A stretch of DNA of 42,589 nucleotides from an uncultured bacterium (GCA_947647735.1 CANSLJ010000032.1:1-42589), one strand, 5' to 3'; shown: positions 6,319-16,134, counted from the first letter of the stretch. Notes: a model not told the origin generated them from the sequence alone. Program-made: numbers and translations.

Positions 6319-9300
6319 TTATTTTCGGACAGTTTCCAGAAATATTTTAGCAATTTGATAAAGTTCCCCGGTAGAAATTTCTTTTTCTCCGGTTTTCCGC
6401 AAAGCACCGTCTTCTTTCTCTGTCCCGCCTGCTGTCCCGTAGGCTGCCGCCTTTCTGATACGTCTCCCCTGTATCACAGAAATATCTTCCGCCGAAATCC
6501 CCGCTGTCTGAAGCCTTTCCTTCACACGCTCCGCAATACCGTCCAGCATCTTTACGCCGCTCTCCGTCTCCGCAAACAGGTTTCCGCTGACACTCTTTCC
6601 TGCACCGTCCGCACTCTCATTTTCGGCTCCGGTCTTTTCGCTCTCCGCAAATACCGCCTCCAGCCTGCCATACTCCTTCGTCTCTATGGAGATTTCAGCC
6701 CGGGCCTCTCCGCTTCCCTTCTTTACCGTCAGATTCATCACGGTATAGCCTTCCTCCAGTTTCACCGGAATCTGATAGCGGGATTCTTTTGAAAGTTCTG
6801 TCCTGAACCGGATTCCCCTATACGCCTGCTGCAGATCCCTGATATCCAGCTCCGTGACTCCTTCCCGCTCTTCCGCTCTCCGGAGTATCTCCTCCGCCTG
6901 TTTTGCAAAGGTTTCCATTCCCTCCTGCAAAGATGCCTCATCCGACACCGTCTCCTGCAGATTCATCACGCAGCCCTCAAGCCTGCTCTGTTCCGCTTCC
7001 AGTCTCTCCTCCCGGCCTGTCTCCTTTTCATAATCTTCTATCTTCTGATAGATACCTGCGTCCTCCTGAAGGATCGCGGAAGCCTCCAGCAGATTTGATA
7101 CGGTGACAGGCTGATGCATCTCTCTCAGGAAATCCGCAGCCGCCTGTTCCTCCTGCCCTGCTTTCTGCCCCGCGCCTTCCAGCGCCTGCATGGTCTCTTC
7201 ATAGCCTCTCCTGTCTTCATAGGGCGCCGCACCTATCTGGTCGATAATGCTCTTTCCCTTCTGCAGCGCATCCACACCGGAGAAGTCCCCATCGATCTTA
7301 TAATCCATGTAGCCCTTTTTCCCGCTCCGCACCGCCGCCAGCAGGTTTTCCATCGTAAGCTGCGCTTCACTCCCAAGAAGGTAGCCTTCCGCCTTTCCGT
7401 CAGATTTTTCCACCTGACGGATCAGCCTGTAGATGCCGATATAACTCTCCCGCTCCCCGGGCGTAATGTCACCGCTCTTATCCAGCTTATGTAAAAAGCG
7501 CGCAAAGTCTTCGCTCTCTTTGGCAAACTCATTTTTCTGCAGTGTCAGATAAGCATCCAGCTCCTCAATGTCCGTATGCAGCACATCCACGCCGTCCCGG
7601 ATCATCTGCAGCACCCTGCCCGGCTTCATATCCCGGAACAGGTTCTGCACTTTCCTGTCCACCTCAAGTGCCCTTGTCAGATTTTCCTCCGTGATCTCCA
7701 GCCTGTTATAGCCGAGCATACGCACCGCCCTGCGATTTTCCTCGGAGGGCTCCTGATTCATATCCGTCAATATATCATCCACATTCCGGAAAGCTTTTCG
7801 GATGGAGTCCCCCAGATCCGCACGGGGTTCCGTCTGCATGGTCTCATAGCGCTCCCTGGCAGCCTCCTGCTTTGCTCTCTCCGCCGCCAGATTTTCCACA
7901 TCCGCCTGCAGCTCGCTTCCCTTTTCATGCAGCGACTCTATCGTGAAGGAAATCTCCCTGCTCACCACATAACTCAGCGTATAGGCAGGCATGGCGCGCA
8001 GTTCATTCAGCTTCTCCACCGCTTCCGACATCTGTGAAATGCCCTGTCCCGCCAACGCCTCTTCCGCCAGCTTTAATTCCCCGATCAGCCTCTCCATCGG
8101 CGCCGTATCGATCTGAAACCCGCTGCGCAGAAGCCTGATATTGGCTTCCACCGTCATCCGCAGGCGCACCTCCTCAAGCTGCCTTCTCGCCGTCAGAAAC
8201 TCTCTGTTCTCAAAGTTTTCTTCTCCAAGGCCCGCTCTGTCTGCCGCCACAGCCCTTGTCTCGTCCGCGGATTCCGGTTTTTCCGCCCCCTGATCCGCCT
8301 CTTTTCCGGCTTCTATCAGATCCCTTAAGGTAAGCTCCTTCCCTTCGGAAAGTTTCTCAAGCGCCTCCTCCACCGTCTCCGATGTCAGCTCCTGCACCGC
8401 CTCATAAAGATCCGAAGCCTGCTGATAGATACTCTCATCCCGGGAGAGATCCGCCTGATCTGCCGCCCTGCCTTCATAGGCCTGCATGGTGATCCTGTAT
8501 TTCAGTTCCTCCTCCGAAAGCCTCTCTCCGTCCTTTTCAAAAACCTTCACCTTTTCATACAGCCGCAGGTTTTCCTCCGTCAGCGGAATATCATGCCTTA
8601 ACAAAAAGGCCGCATCTTCCCTGCTTTCTCTATTCTGGACAAGTCCCGCATCCCGGATCACTTTATCGATCTGTTCCCAGAACGCCTTCCCTTCCTCCTC
8701 TTCCATATCCGGCAGTTCCACATCCCGCGATCCCTGATAAGCGCCCGCGGAATATTTAGCCCTGTAAATATTTTCTGCCGTCGGTGTCATCTGCTGCTCC
8801 ACCATATAAGCGGCGGCGCCTTCCTCCAGCCCGCCCTCCAGCGCCTCGGCATAGGCGCTACTGCCCAGAATCTGCTCCAGTGTCTCCTTCGACAGTTTAT
8901 CCGTGAAACCCTCTATCTCGCCGCCGCCCTTTGCAACCGCCACCTTGATCTGATCCAGGATCGTCACCAGCGTCTCAATATCCACATCCGAAACACTGTA
9001 ACCGTCCTCCAGCATTTTCTGAAAATCCTCCTGGGACATGGAATTGGACATCACCGCCATGTACATTTTCTGTATATCCATATCCATCTGGGACGCCTGC
9101 ATGGAGATTTCTTCCGCTGTCAGATTTTCCTTTTTATAAGTACTGTCCTTCCCTCTGACGTCCTGTTCGCCGATATTCACGGAATAAGCGCCCGCTCTCT
9201 CCGCCTTTTTCGCCGCATCCTGCATGGATGCATGGGATTTTTCCGCAGTGCTTCTTCCCTGTATATTATGTTCCTGTGCTGTTTCAAATGAAATCCTCAT
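6319..9300 (-). CDS. Large DUF6240-like flagellar protein with FliK-like C-terminus
   Basis: A 993-residue acidic, mostly helical protein upstream of flagellin on the same strand. The N-terminus (MRISFETAQEHNIQGRS) has no signal peptide. Residues 80-830 look like repeats of a helical unit: phrases such as PTAENIYRAKY, LTEENLRLYEKVKVF, ITEENLTRALEVDR, LTMENLLAAVRSG and VTVSNLLEASAIL recur at intervals. Residues 842-950 (IPVKLEEGYTVMNLTV, then GRLEAVFAES and ERLQTAGISAEDISVI) resemble the C-terminal hook-length domain of FliK. From memory this architecture corresponds to DUF6240. A role in hook-length control or flagellar export is inference. Confidence 0.65.
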   Translation of the reverse strand: MRISFETAQEHNIQGRSTAEKSHASMQDAAKKAERAGAYSVNIGEQDVRGKDSTYKKENLTAEEISMQASQMDMDIQKMYMAVMSNSMSQEDFQKMLEDGYSVSDVDIETLVTILDQIKVAVAKGGGEIEGFTDKLSKETLEQILGSSAYAEALEGGLEEGAAAYMVEQQMTPTAENIYRAKYSAGAYQGSRDVELPDMEEEEGKAFWEQIDKVIRDAGLVQNRESREDAAFLLRHDIPLTEENLRLYEKVKVFEKDGERLSEEELKYRITMQAYEGRAADQADLSRDESIYQQASDLYEAVQELTSETVEEALEKLSEGKELTLRDLIEAGKEADQGAEKPESADETRAVAADRAGLGEENFENREFLTARRQLEEVRLRMTVEANIRLLRSGFQIDTAPMERLIGELKLAEEALAGQGISQMSEAVEKLNELRAMPAYTLSYVVSREISFTIESLHEKGSELQADVENLAAERAKQEAARERYETMQTEPRADLGDSIRKAFRNVDDILTDMNQEPSEENRRAVRMLGYNRLEITEENLTRALEVDRKVQNLFRDMKPGRVLQMIRDGVDVLHTDIEELDAYLTLQKNEFAKESEDFARFLHKLDKSGDITPGERESYIGIYRLIRQVEKSDGKAEGYLLGSEAQLTMENLLAAVRSGKKGYMDYKIDGDFSGVDALQKGKSIIDQIGAAPYEDRRGYEETMQALEGAGQKAGQEEQAAADFLREMHQPVTVSNLLEASAILQEDAGIYQKIEDYEKETGREERLEAEQSRLEGCVMNLQETVSDEASLQEGMETFAKQAEEILRRAEEREGVTELDIRDLQQAYRGIRFRTELSKESRYQIPVKLEEGYTVMNLTVKKGSGEARAEISIETKEYGRLEAVFAESEKTGAENESADGAGKSVSGNLFAETESGVKMLDGIAERVKERLQTAGISAEDISVIQGRRIRKAAAYGTAGGTEKEDGALRKTGEKEISTGELYQIAKIFLETVRK

Positions 9301-9360
9301 AGCTTCCGTCCTTTTCTTCTCTATCCGTTTTCAGTGCCGGAGCACTTTCCTATACAATAA

Positions 9361-9390
9361 AAAGAGTGCACGCATCTGCATACACTCTTT
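9361..9390 (-). terminator. Rho-independent terminator after glgB
   Basis: AAAGAGTG and CACTCTTT form an 8-bp stem around a 14-nt loop. On the minus strand the stem is followed by a T-rich tract (TTTATTG). It separates glgB from the flagellar block. Confidence 0.7.
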
Positions 9391-9454
9391 ATATCGTCAA
9401 ACTTTTATTTTCTCTGAAGACCTTTCCTTTGAATCAGCTCCGGACAGCTTCCCG

Positions 9455-11389
9455 TTAAAACGCATAGATCAGAGCGCTGTAGGGCGGCAGATCAAGAGTA
9501 ATGGAATAATCCTTAAAGGCACAGGGCTCTTTTTTCGCCGTAACCTCCGCCGGCACTTCCCCGCCGCTTCCGCCGAATCTTTCCTCTGTACTGTTCAGCA
9601 GCAGTTTATATTTCTTCTTCGCCGGCACACCGACTCTGTAGTTCTCCCACTTCATCGGCGTCATATTGATAATAAATAACAAACGTTTTTTATCACTGTC
9701 ACACTTTCTGATAAAGCTGTAAGTGCTTCTGTCGCAGTCGTCCGCATTCATCCACTCAAAGCCGCTCCAGTCCGCATCGTTCTCCCACAGACACGGATAT
9801 TTTCGATAGATATGAAGCAACTCCTTCACATAATCCTGCAGTCCTTTATTCAGGTTTTCTCCGAGCAGGAACCAGTCAAGCTCTCTCGCCTCGCTCCACT
9901 CCCTCTCCTGGCCGAAATCCTGTCCCATAAACAGGAGCTTCTTTCCGTTGTGTCCGAACATATAGGTATAGCCGTTACGCAGATTTGCATACTTATCCAC
10001 CTGATACCCGGGCATCTTGTTCACCATGGAACATTTCAGATGCACCACCTCGTCATGGGAAAGCGGCAGGATATAACTCTCACTGCTGTTATAAGTCATG
10101 GCAAAAGTCATGCCGTAATGGCTGTTTTTCCTGAAATAAGGGTCCAGCTTCATATATTCGCAGAAGTCGTGCATCCAGCCCATATTCCATTTGAAGGAGA
10201 AGCCAAGGCCCTCGCCTCCGATATCGCTGGTTACCATCGGCCATGCCGTGGATTCTTCCGCAATGGTTAAAAATCCCGGATAAGTACCCCGCACTACGGA
10301 ATTCAGGTGTTTGAAAAACTCGATCGCTTCCAGATTTTTGTTTCCACCGTAAATATTAGGCACCCACTGTCCGTCCTGTTTTCCATAGTCCAGATATAAC
10401 ATGGAAGCCACCGCATCCACACGGATGCCGTCCACATGGTACTCCTTCAACCAGAACAGCGCATTGGCGATCAGAAAATTCTTTACTTCCGTTTTCCCGT
10501 AATTGAAGATCTTTGTGCCCCAGTCGGGATGCTCCCCGAGCCTTGGGTCCGGATGCTCAAAAATGCATTCCCCATCGAATCTGCCAAGCCCGTGCGCATC
10601 TGTCGCAAAATGCGCAGGCACCCAGTCCAGAATGATACCGATCCCGGCTTTATGGAACTTATTGATCAGATACATGAAGTCTGTCGGCTCCCCGTGTCTG
10701 GAGGTGGGCGCATAATATCCTGTCACCTGATAGCCCCAGGAACCGTCAAAGGGATACTCCGCAATGCCCATCAGCTCGATATGGGTATATCCCATTTCCT
10801 TTACATAATCACAGGCTCTGTCCGCAAACTCCCTGTAGTTGTAAAAGCCGTCCTCCGTTCCGTCCGGATGCTTCATCCAGGAACCGATATGGCATTCATA
10901 GATTGCCATCGGCTCTTTCTTCATATCCTTCTGGTCTCTCTTCTCCATCCAGACATCATCCGTCCATTTAAATCCGGAAATATCCGTTGTTTTGGATGCA
11001 TTGCCCGGACGCATCTCCGCATAGTTTGCAAAGGGATCTGCCTTGTAAAGCTTTTCCCCCGCAGATGTGACCACCAGAAACTTATACATCTGATTCTTCT
11101 GCACACCCGGGATAAAGCAGCTCCAGATACCGCCGTCCCCCAGTTTCTTCATCGGGTCCGCCGTCTCATTCCAGTCATTAAACTCGCCGATCACATACAT
11201 CTCAGCCGCATTTGGCGCCCAGACGCCAAAGAAATAGCCTTTCTTTCCATCCTCCTCCGAAGGATGCGCCCCCAGCTTCTTGTAGATATCGTAGTGTGTC
11301 CCCTCCGCAAACAGGAACTGATCCGCCTCGGATATAAATACCTTTTTCTCTTCCGGCCTTGTGTCCAGAGTGTTTTTCTTTCTTGCCAT
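9455..11389 (-). CDS. glgB: 1,4-alpha-glucan (glycogen) branching enzyme
   Basis: A 644-residue GH13 enzyme that moves alpha-1,4 glucan segments onto 6-hydroxyls, making glycogen branches in the cytoplasm. An N-terminal CBM48-type domain (FFGVWAPNAAEMYVIGEFNDW) precedes the catalytic barrel. GH13 motifs are visible: DWVPAHFATD, DGIRVDAVASMLYLDY (nucleophile Asp), EESTAWP (acid/base Glu) and PLSHDEVVH. The start was placed at 11389 (MARKKNT) because AAGGGA sits 8 nt before it. A longer frame from 11410 lacks any ribosome site. No other glg genes are nearby; it follows the TPR/pseudo-AAA+ gene by 58 bp and is probably co-transcribed with it. Confidence 0.95.
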   Translation of the reverse strand: MARKKNTLDTRPEEKKVFISEADQFLFAEGTHYDIYKKLGAHPSEEDGKKGYFFGVWAPNAAEMYVIGEFNDWNETADPMKKLGDGGIWSCFIPGVQKNQMYKFLVVTSAGEKLYKADPFANYAEMRPGNASKTTDISGFKWTDDVWMEKRDQKDMKKEPMAIYECHIGSWMKHPDGTEDGFYNYREFADRACDYVKEMGYTHIELMGIAEYPFDGSWGYQVTGYYAPTSRHGEPTDFMYLINKFHKAGIGIILDWVPAHFATDAHGLGRFDGECIFEHPDPRLGEHPDWGTKIFNYGKTEVKNFLIANALFWLKEYHVDGIRVDAVASMLYLDYGKQDGQWVPNIYGGNKNLEAIEFFKHLNSVVRGTYPGFLTIAEESTAWPMVTSDIGGEGLGFSFKWNMGWMHDFCEYMKLDPYFRKNSHYGMTFAMTYNSSESYILPLSHDEVVHLKCSMVNKMPGYQVDKYANLRNGYTYMFGHNGKKLLFMGQDFGQEREWSEARELDWFLLGENLNKGLQDYVKELLHIYRKYPCLWENDADWSGFEWMNADDCDRSTYSFIRKCDSDKKRLLFIINMTPMKWENYRVGVPAKKKYKLLLNSTEERFGGSGGEVPAEVTAKKEPCAFKDYSITLDLPPYSALIYAF

Positions 11390-11447
11390 AACCTGTCCCT
11401 TCTCTTTCATAGTTCATTATTTATTTCCCGGCTGAGCACGGGAAGCT

Positions 11448-14189
11448 TTACGCATAATAGAAGAAATCTTCTTCCCTGAGCACGATCATATCCTCATGAT
11501 CATAACGTTTTCCGATCAGTACATCAAAGAAATGCCTCGGTGTCTTTTTATTTGCATGCTGAATGGCCTCTTTTACAAGCCTGCGCACATCTGAAGTCGT
11601 AACGGAATGTTCTGCCGTCTGCATGTCCGCGATTCTGGTATGGAGTGCCAGTACCCCCATTTCGTCAATGGCATACTCTTTATCATATGCGAACTTTTTA
11701 CCGTAAGCCACCAGCGCATCATCATTCAGCGCCTCGATATCGATTCTTGTATTAAACGGATCTTTGAGCACCGGATTGACCTCAAGCAGACTGTTGATCG
11801 CCCCTTTGGTATCCACCAGCATCACGATAATGCCTTTGCTTTCGGTCTGCAGCGCATCCACCAGTTCCTCCGCCGTACTGCAGTTCATCCCTCCGGCTTC
11901 CACTACGATCAGCGCACCGTTTTTCAGCTTTTCAATGATATCCGCCGGATTCTTCTTATTTAATGCCTTACCTGTGATCTTTGCCGCCCTGCCGGAAAAG
12001 TTGCTGTCGGACATCTGCATATCCTGCACCAGGTTCTTCGCAAAGTTCATTGCCCCCGCGTCCTCCTCCCCGGTGATCAGGACATTCCCGGTATAAGCCG
12101 CCAGGCTCATATTATCCAGCACATGCAGCAGCTGCCCTCTGGATTTGCGGCTGTGTACAAAAGCCTCAAACAGCTCTTTTTCCTCCGGTGAAAGAGGCCT
12201 GTCATTTGGCGCCGGCCGCAGTTCCTCCGGCAGGCTTCGCTCCTGATGCGTCTCCTTCACAGGCTTCCGCCCTGCTTCTTTCTCTTCTTCCGGCTCCGCT
12301 TTTTCCTCCTCGCGGGCAGGTTCTTCAGGTTCCTCCTGCCGCCCCTGTTCCTCGGGTGATGCCTCCCTCTGCTGCTCCGCCTCTTTCTGCGCCGCCTTTT
12401 CGGCTTCCTTCTCCTGCGCTTCTTTCGCCGTCTGTTCCAGCTCCCTGATCAGGGCATCTTTGGATGCCTCAAATTCCGCAAAGATATCTCCGGTCTTATC
12501 CAGCACGCTCTTCTGTACATCGTTTTTCAGCTGTGCTTCTTTATTCTTTTTCATCTGCTCCCATTCCAGCAGAATGTCCTGAATGCTCATCTGGCCGGTG
12601 ATCTGTTTTTCTACTTTTTCCTTTTCCGGCACAACCAAAGAAATCTGGCCGTCCGGCTCCTGGGAGAGCATCTCATCGAAGCCGGATTTCTGTTCCGCAA
12701 AATCCGTGGGCTCCATCGATCCCTTCGGAGGCCTCAAAACCCCCTGCCCCGGTGTTGTCGGCACGATCACCTTTCTCACACCGGCTACGGAACTTTCTTC
12801 CTCGTAAACAGGCCCCTTTCTTTTTTCCTCCTGCTCTGTTACTTCCGGTTCCTCGACAACTTCTATTTCCATAGCCGCCGCAGCCGCCATGATCTCCGGA
12901 TTGGAAGCCGCATCCGGCAGGTCTATCGTATTAGGGTCCTCAAAAAAGACTTCTTCCATATCAGGCACAGGCGGGATCTCCTGTGTCTCTTCCAGCATCG
13001 GCGCCATCAGGCTCCTCATAATGCGGTCCGGCTCCGCCTCCTCTTCCTCATCCGGACTTTCCTGAATGAACATCTCCCCCGTATCGCCTATGACCTCCTC
13101 CTCATCGCCGTCATAAAGCGCTTCCTGCCCTTCCTCATACACAGGCTCATCCGTATATACAGCTTCCTCCTCGTATACCGGCTCCTCCGCGTATACAGCT
13201 TCCTCCTCATACGCCGGTTCTTCCGTATATACAAACTCTTCCTGTACGGGCTCCTGATTATAAGATACGCCTTCCTCCGCTTCCTGTCCATAGACAAAAT
13301 CGCCATTTTGACTATCCGGCAGCGCGGGATCCATCCCCTCCCAGACAGGCTCCTGGCTTTCTCCCGCCATCAGGCGCTGCATGTCCTTCGCCAGCGCCGC
13401 CTGCAGGTTCATCGTATTATACGGGCTGTCATCCAGGATCTTCACCTGAATATCCGCCAGGTCCTCCACCGGCAGCCTCACCGTCGGTGCCTCCGATACG
13501 CTTCTTCCCTCGTTCTCCTTCACGATCGCCGCATCCAGATTGGGGATAACCTGTGTCTGTCCCTGCTCTATCTCCATCTGCCTCTCGCCGTTATAGAGCG
13601 CCTGCTGTTTCGGTGTCAGCGGCTCGTGCAGCATTTTCAGCTCCATCGCCTTCCGCACATACCTGCCCTCGCCCAGCCAGAGGATCATCTCATCGCACTC
13701 TTCCACGCACTTTGTGCCAAATCCGATCTTATGGTACAGATAGGCAAGCTCATAAACCCATCTGTCTATATATTCTTCCTCTTTCAGCTTTTCCAGCACT
13801 TTGATCTGTTCTTCCAGGCTTACTTCCTGCGCCGCATATACCTTATACAGCAAAATATACTTTCTGCTGTCATCCGGCGCCACCTGACAGAACTCTTTAT
13901 AGTATTCCCAGGCATTTACCACATCACCCAGCTTCAGGCACAGTTCTGTCAGCGCGAACACGATCATCCTGCTGCCGGGGCGTTTCTCGTATGCCATTTC
14001 CAGTATGGTCTTACTGTCTTCGTAACGGCGCACCATCTTATATATATCGCTGATGGTACAGAGCATCTTTACGCTCTTTACCCTGCGCCAGTCTATGGTA
14101 TCTGCTATATCAGCAGCCTCCCGGTAGTTCTTTTCCTCTACCAGAGCTCTGATCTCTTCCGATCTTATCTTGTATTCCTGTTTATCCAA
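11448..14189 (-). CDS. TPR protein with acidic repeat linker and degenerate AAA+ domain
   Basis: A 913-residue protein in three parts. Residues 10-185 are TPR-like helical repeats (DIADTIDWRRVKSVKML, DSKTILEMAYEKRPGS). Residues 200-680 are a low-complexity acidic linker with Tyr/Glu repeats at 315-353 and a Glu/Ala/Lys-rich stretch. Residues 702-913 resemble an AAA+ core, but the P-loop reads GEEDAGAMN without Lys-Thr and the Walker B strand reads ALIVVEAGG without an acidic pair, so hydrolysis is unlikely. It starts with TTG at 14189, supported by GAGGTGA 8 nt upstream. Function is unknown; the linkage to glgB may hint at glycogen-related scaffolding, which is speculation. Confidence 0.7.
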   Translation of the reverse strand: MDKQEYKIRSEEIRALVEEKNYREAADIADTIDWRRVKSVKMLCTISDIYKMVRRYEDSKTILEMAYEKRPGSRMIVFALTELCLKLGDVVNAWEYYKEFCQVAPDDSRKYILLYKVYAAQEVSLEEQIKVLEKLKEEEYIDRWVYELAYLYHKIGFGTKCVEECDEMILWLGEGRYVRKAMELKMLHEPLTPKQQALYNGERQMEIEQGQTQVIPNLDAAIVKENEGRSVSEAPTVRLPVEDLADIQVKILDDSPYNTMNLQAALAKDMQRLMAGESQEPVWEGMDPALPDSQNGDFVYGQEAEEGVSYNQEPVQEEFVYTEEPAYEEEAVYAEEPVYEEEAVYTDEPVYEEGQEALYDGDEEEVIGDTGEMFIQESPDEEEEAEPDRIMRSLMAPMLEETQEIPPVPDMEEVFFEDPNTIDLPDAASNPEIMAAAAAMEIEVVEEPEVTEQEEKRKGPVYEEESSVAGVRKVIVPTTPGQGVLRPPKGSMEPTDFAEQKSGFDEMLSQEPDGQISLVVPEKEKVEKQITGQMSIQDILLEWEQMKKNKEAQLKNDVQKSVLDKTGDIFAEFEASKDALIRELEQTAKEAQEKEAEKAAQKEAEQQREASPEEQGRQEEPEEPAREEEKAEPEEEKEAGRKPVKETHQERSLPEELRPAPNDRPLSPEEKELFEAFVHSRKSRGQLLHVLDNMSLAAYTGNVLITGEEDAGAMNFAKNLVQDMQMSDSNFSGRAAKITGKALNKKNPADIIEKLKNGALIVVEAGGMNCSTAEELVDALQTESKGIIVMLVDTKGAINSLLEVNPVLKDPFNTRIDIEALNDDALVAYGKKFAYDKEYAIDEMGVLALHTRIADMQTAEHSVTTSDVRRLVKEAIQHANKKTPRHFFDVLIGKRYDHEDMIVLREEDFFYYA
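13131..13247 (-). repeat. Tandem repeat coding for Tyr/Glu-rich heptad-like units
   Basis: Inside the TPR/pseudo-AAA+ gene, near-identical units encode EEPAYEEEAVYA, EEPVYEEEAVYT and DEPVYEE. The DNA (for example tcctcctcgtatac) repeats with few changes, so the copy number probably varies between strains. Confidence 0.75.
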
Positions 14190-14253
14190 AGGGGGTCACC
14201 TCAAAATTATCCGTGGTAAATTGCTTTCAAATGCGGTTATTTTCTAACTTTAA

Positions 14254-14282
14254 AGTTTATCATAGGTTTTGTGATAAGTCAA
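14254..14282 (-). promoter_or_regulatory. Sigma-A-type promoter for the TPR-glgB unit
   Basis: On the minus strand TTGACT (14277-14282) and TAAACT (14254-14259) are separated by 17 bp, about 65 nt upstream of the TTG start at 14189. Nothing else occupies this intergenic stretch. Confidence 0.6.
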
Positions 14283-14331
14283 AGTGATATATACCAAGTG
14301 TTGTGTTTTTTAACTGCCTGGTATCGAAAAT

Positions 14332-15201
14332 TTAATTTTGAGATCCACATAGCAGATTTGACAGTTCCGCAAACTGGGGGAGGGATAATTTCTCGCCCCG
14401 AATAGTCTCCGGAATTCTCAGTTCCTTCAGAGCTTCCAGAATACTCTCTTTGGTTATGCCCGGTATATTTGCGCCGGTTAAGGCGTTGGGGAGCATTTTG
14501 CGGCGCTGGTTAAAGGCGGCGCGGATCAGAGTGAACATAAACCTGTCGTCCCTCACTTCCACCGGCGGGACCGGATAGCGCTTTAAGTGTATCACGGCGC
14601 TGCCCACGGCGGGGCGGGGCATGAAACAGTTGGGGGGAACGTTGGCTGCGATCTTTGGCTCGGCGTAGTACTGCACGGCGAGGGAGAGCGCGCCGTAGTC
14701 CTTTGTGCCGGGCTCCGCCTGCATACGGTCCGCCACCTCCTTCTGCACCATGACGGTTATGCTCTCCACGGGGACATCCTTTTCAAACAGTCCCATGATG
14801 ATCGGAGTGGTAATATAGTAGGGCAGGTTGGCAACGACCTTGAGCCGTTTTCCTCCGCCGTATTTTTCCGAGAGTTCCCTGATGTCCGTTTTCAGGATAT
14901 CGCCCTGCAGGACAGTGACATTGTCATAAGGCGCAAGCGTTTCCTCCAGTATGGGGATCAGCGCTCTGTCGATCTCCACGGCGATCACCTTTCCGGCATT
15001 TTCCGCCAGATACTGCGTCATGGTACCGATGCCCGGACCGATCTCCAGAACACAGTCTTCCGATCCTATCTGTGCGGCTTTTATGATCCTCTCCAGCACG
15101 GAGGTATCGATCAGAAAATTCTGGCCGAATTTCTTCTGAAAGTGAAACTGGTATTTCTGTAATATTGCTATCGTATTTTGAGGGATTCCTAAAGTTGCCA
15201 T
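14332..15201 (-). CDS. rsmA: 16S rRNA (adenine1518/1519-N6) dimethyltransferase
   Basis: A 289-residue KsgA/RsmA enzyme that dimethylates the two adjacent adenines in helix 45 of 16S rRNA during 30S maturation. The SAM-binding motif LEIGPGIGTMT, the acidic VIAVEID, and the catalytic NLPYYITTPI are all present, followed by the usual C-terminal helical domain (AAFNQRRKMLPNAL). GAGAAGG precedes the ATG. The gene lies 15 bp after tatD, the classical pairing in Firmicutes. Confidence 0.96.
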   Translation of the reverse strand: MATLGIPQNTIAILQKYQFHFQKKFGQNFLIDTSVLERIIKAAQIGSEDCVLEIGPGIGTMTQYLAENAGKVIAVEIDRALIPILEETLAPYDNVTVLQGDILKTDIRELSEKYGGGKRLKVVANLPYYITTPIIMGLFEKDVPVESITVMVQKEVADRMQAEPGTKDYGALSLAVQYYAEPKIAANVPPNCFMPRPAVGSAVIHLKRYPVPPVEVRDDRFMFTLIRAAFNQRRKMLPNALTGANIPGITKESILEALKELRIPETIRGEKLSLPQFAELSNLLCGSQN

Positions 15202-15216
15202 ATTTTACCTTCTCTA

Positions 15217-15999
15217 TCATATTTTTATTTGCAGGCCGTCCATAAACAGCCGTTTCGCATTCTCTTCCGTTATCTCTATCACTTCTTCCTCCGAAACACC
15301 TTTTATTCTGGCGATCTCCGCCACAACATAAGGCAGGTACAGCGAGCAGTTCCTTTTCCCCCGATAGGGAACCGGCGCCAGATAGGGGCTGTCCGTCTCC
15401 AGCAAAATGGCATCCATCGGCAGATATTCCACGCACTCCTTCAGTTTTTTCGCATTCTGGAACGTGACAACACCGCCCACACCGATCAGATAGCCCATGT
15501 CCAGAAATTCTCTTGCGCTCTCTTTCGTATAGGAAAAGCAGTGGATCACACCGCGCTTTCCCACCGCCTCCGCCGCTTTCATCACATCCAGCGTATCCTT
15601 TGCGGCATCCCGGGAGTGAACGACTACGGGCAGTTTCACCTCGTTCGCCAGGGCAAGCTGCCTCGCAAACCATTTTTTCTGTATATCCCTGTCCACATTA
15701 TCCCAGTAATAGTCCAGTCCGATCTCTCCCACTGCGAGAACCTTTTCCTCCCGGCATTGTTTTTTCAGCCATTCAAAGTTCTCTTCATCCAGCTCCCCTG
15801 TATCTGTGGGATGTATCCCCACTGCCGCATAGACAAAAGGATATTTTTTTGCAAGGGCAAGGGTCGTCCGCACCGAGGACAGGCTGGAAGAAATATTCAT
15901 CACACAGCCTATCCCCTTCTCCTTCAGCCCTGAAAGCAGTTCATCTCTGTCTTCGTCAAAGGCTTCGTCATCATAATGTGCATGGCTTTCAAATATCAT
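15217..15999 (-). CDS. tatD: TatD-family metal-dependent hydrolase (DNase)
   Basis: A 260-residue TIM-barrel hydrolase. Metal-binding motifs are intact: ESHAHYDD at the N-terminus, VGEIGLDYYWDN, VVHSRDA, HCFSYTKES and LLETDSPYLAP. TatD proteins are 3'-5' exonucleases on DNA/RNA ends. The ATG at 15999 (MIFESHAHYDD) has GGAG 8 nt upstream. A 20-codon extension to 16059 does not match the family start. First gene of a tatD-rsmA operon, divergent from tRNA-Lys; a TATAAT-like element near 16085-16105 may be its promoter. Confidence 0.94.
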   Translation of the reverse strand: MIFESHAHYDDEAFDEDRDELLSGLKEKGIGCVMNISSSLSSVRTTLALAKKYPFVYAAVGIHPTDTGELDEENFEWLKKQCREEKVLAVGEIGLDYYWDNVDRDIQKKWFARQLALANEVKLPVVVHSRDAAKDTLDVMKAAEAVGKRGVIHCFSYTKESAREFLDMGYLIGVGGVVTFQNAKKLKECVEYLPMDAILLETDSPYLAPVPYRGKRNCSLYLPYVVAEIARIKGVSEEEVIEITEENAKRLFMDGLQIKI

Positions 16000-16134
16000 C
16001 TTACGCTCTCCATCTTTCCATATTTTCCATATCATTTCATTTTTTTTAATATTTTGCAAAAAAACACTTGCATTATCAAAAACATTATACTATAATCATT
16101 CTTGCGTTGTAAATTATAACCTTTCATATTGTAC

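Noticed and set aside
10436-11479. 347-codon plus-strand frame opposite glgB
   Set aside because: Antisense to a fully conserved GH13 enzyme; composition and lack of a ribosome site mark it as a shadow.
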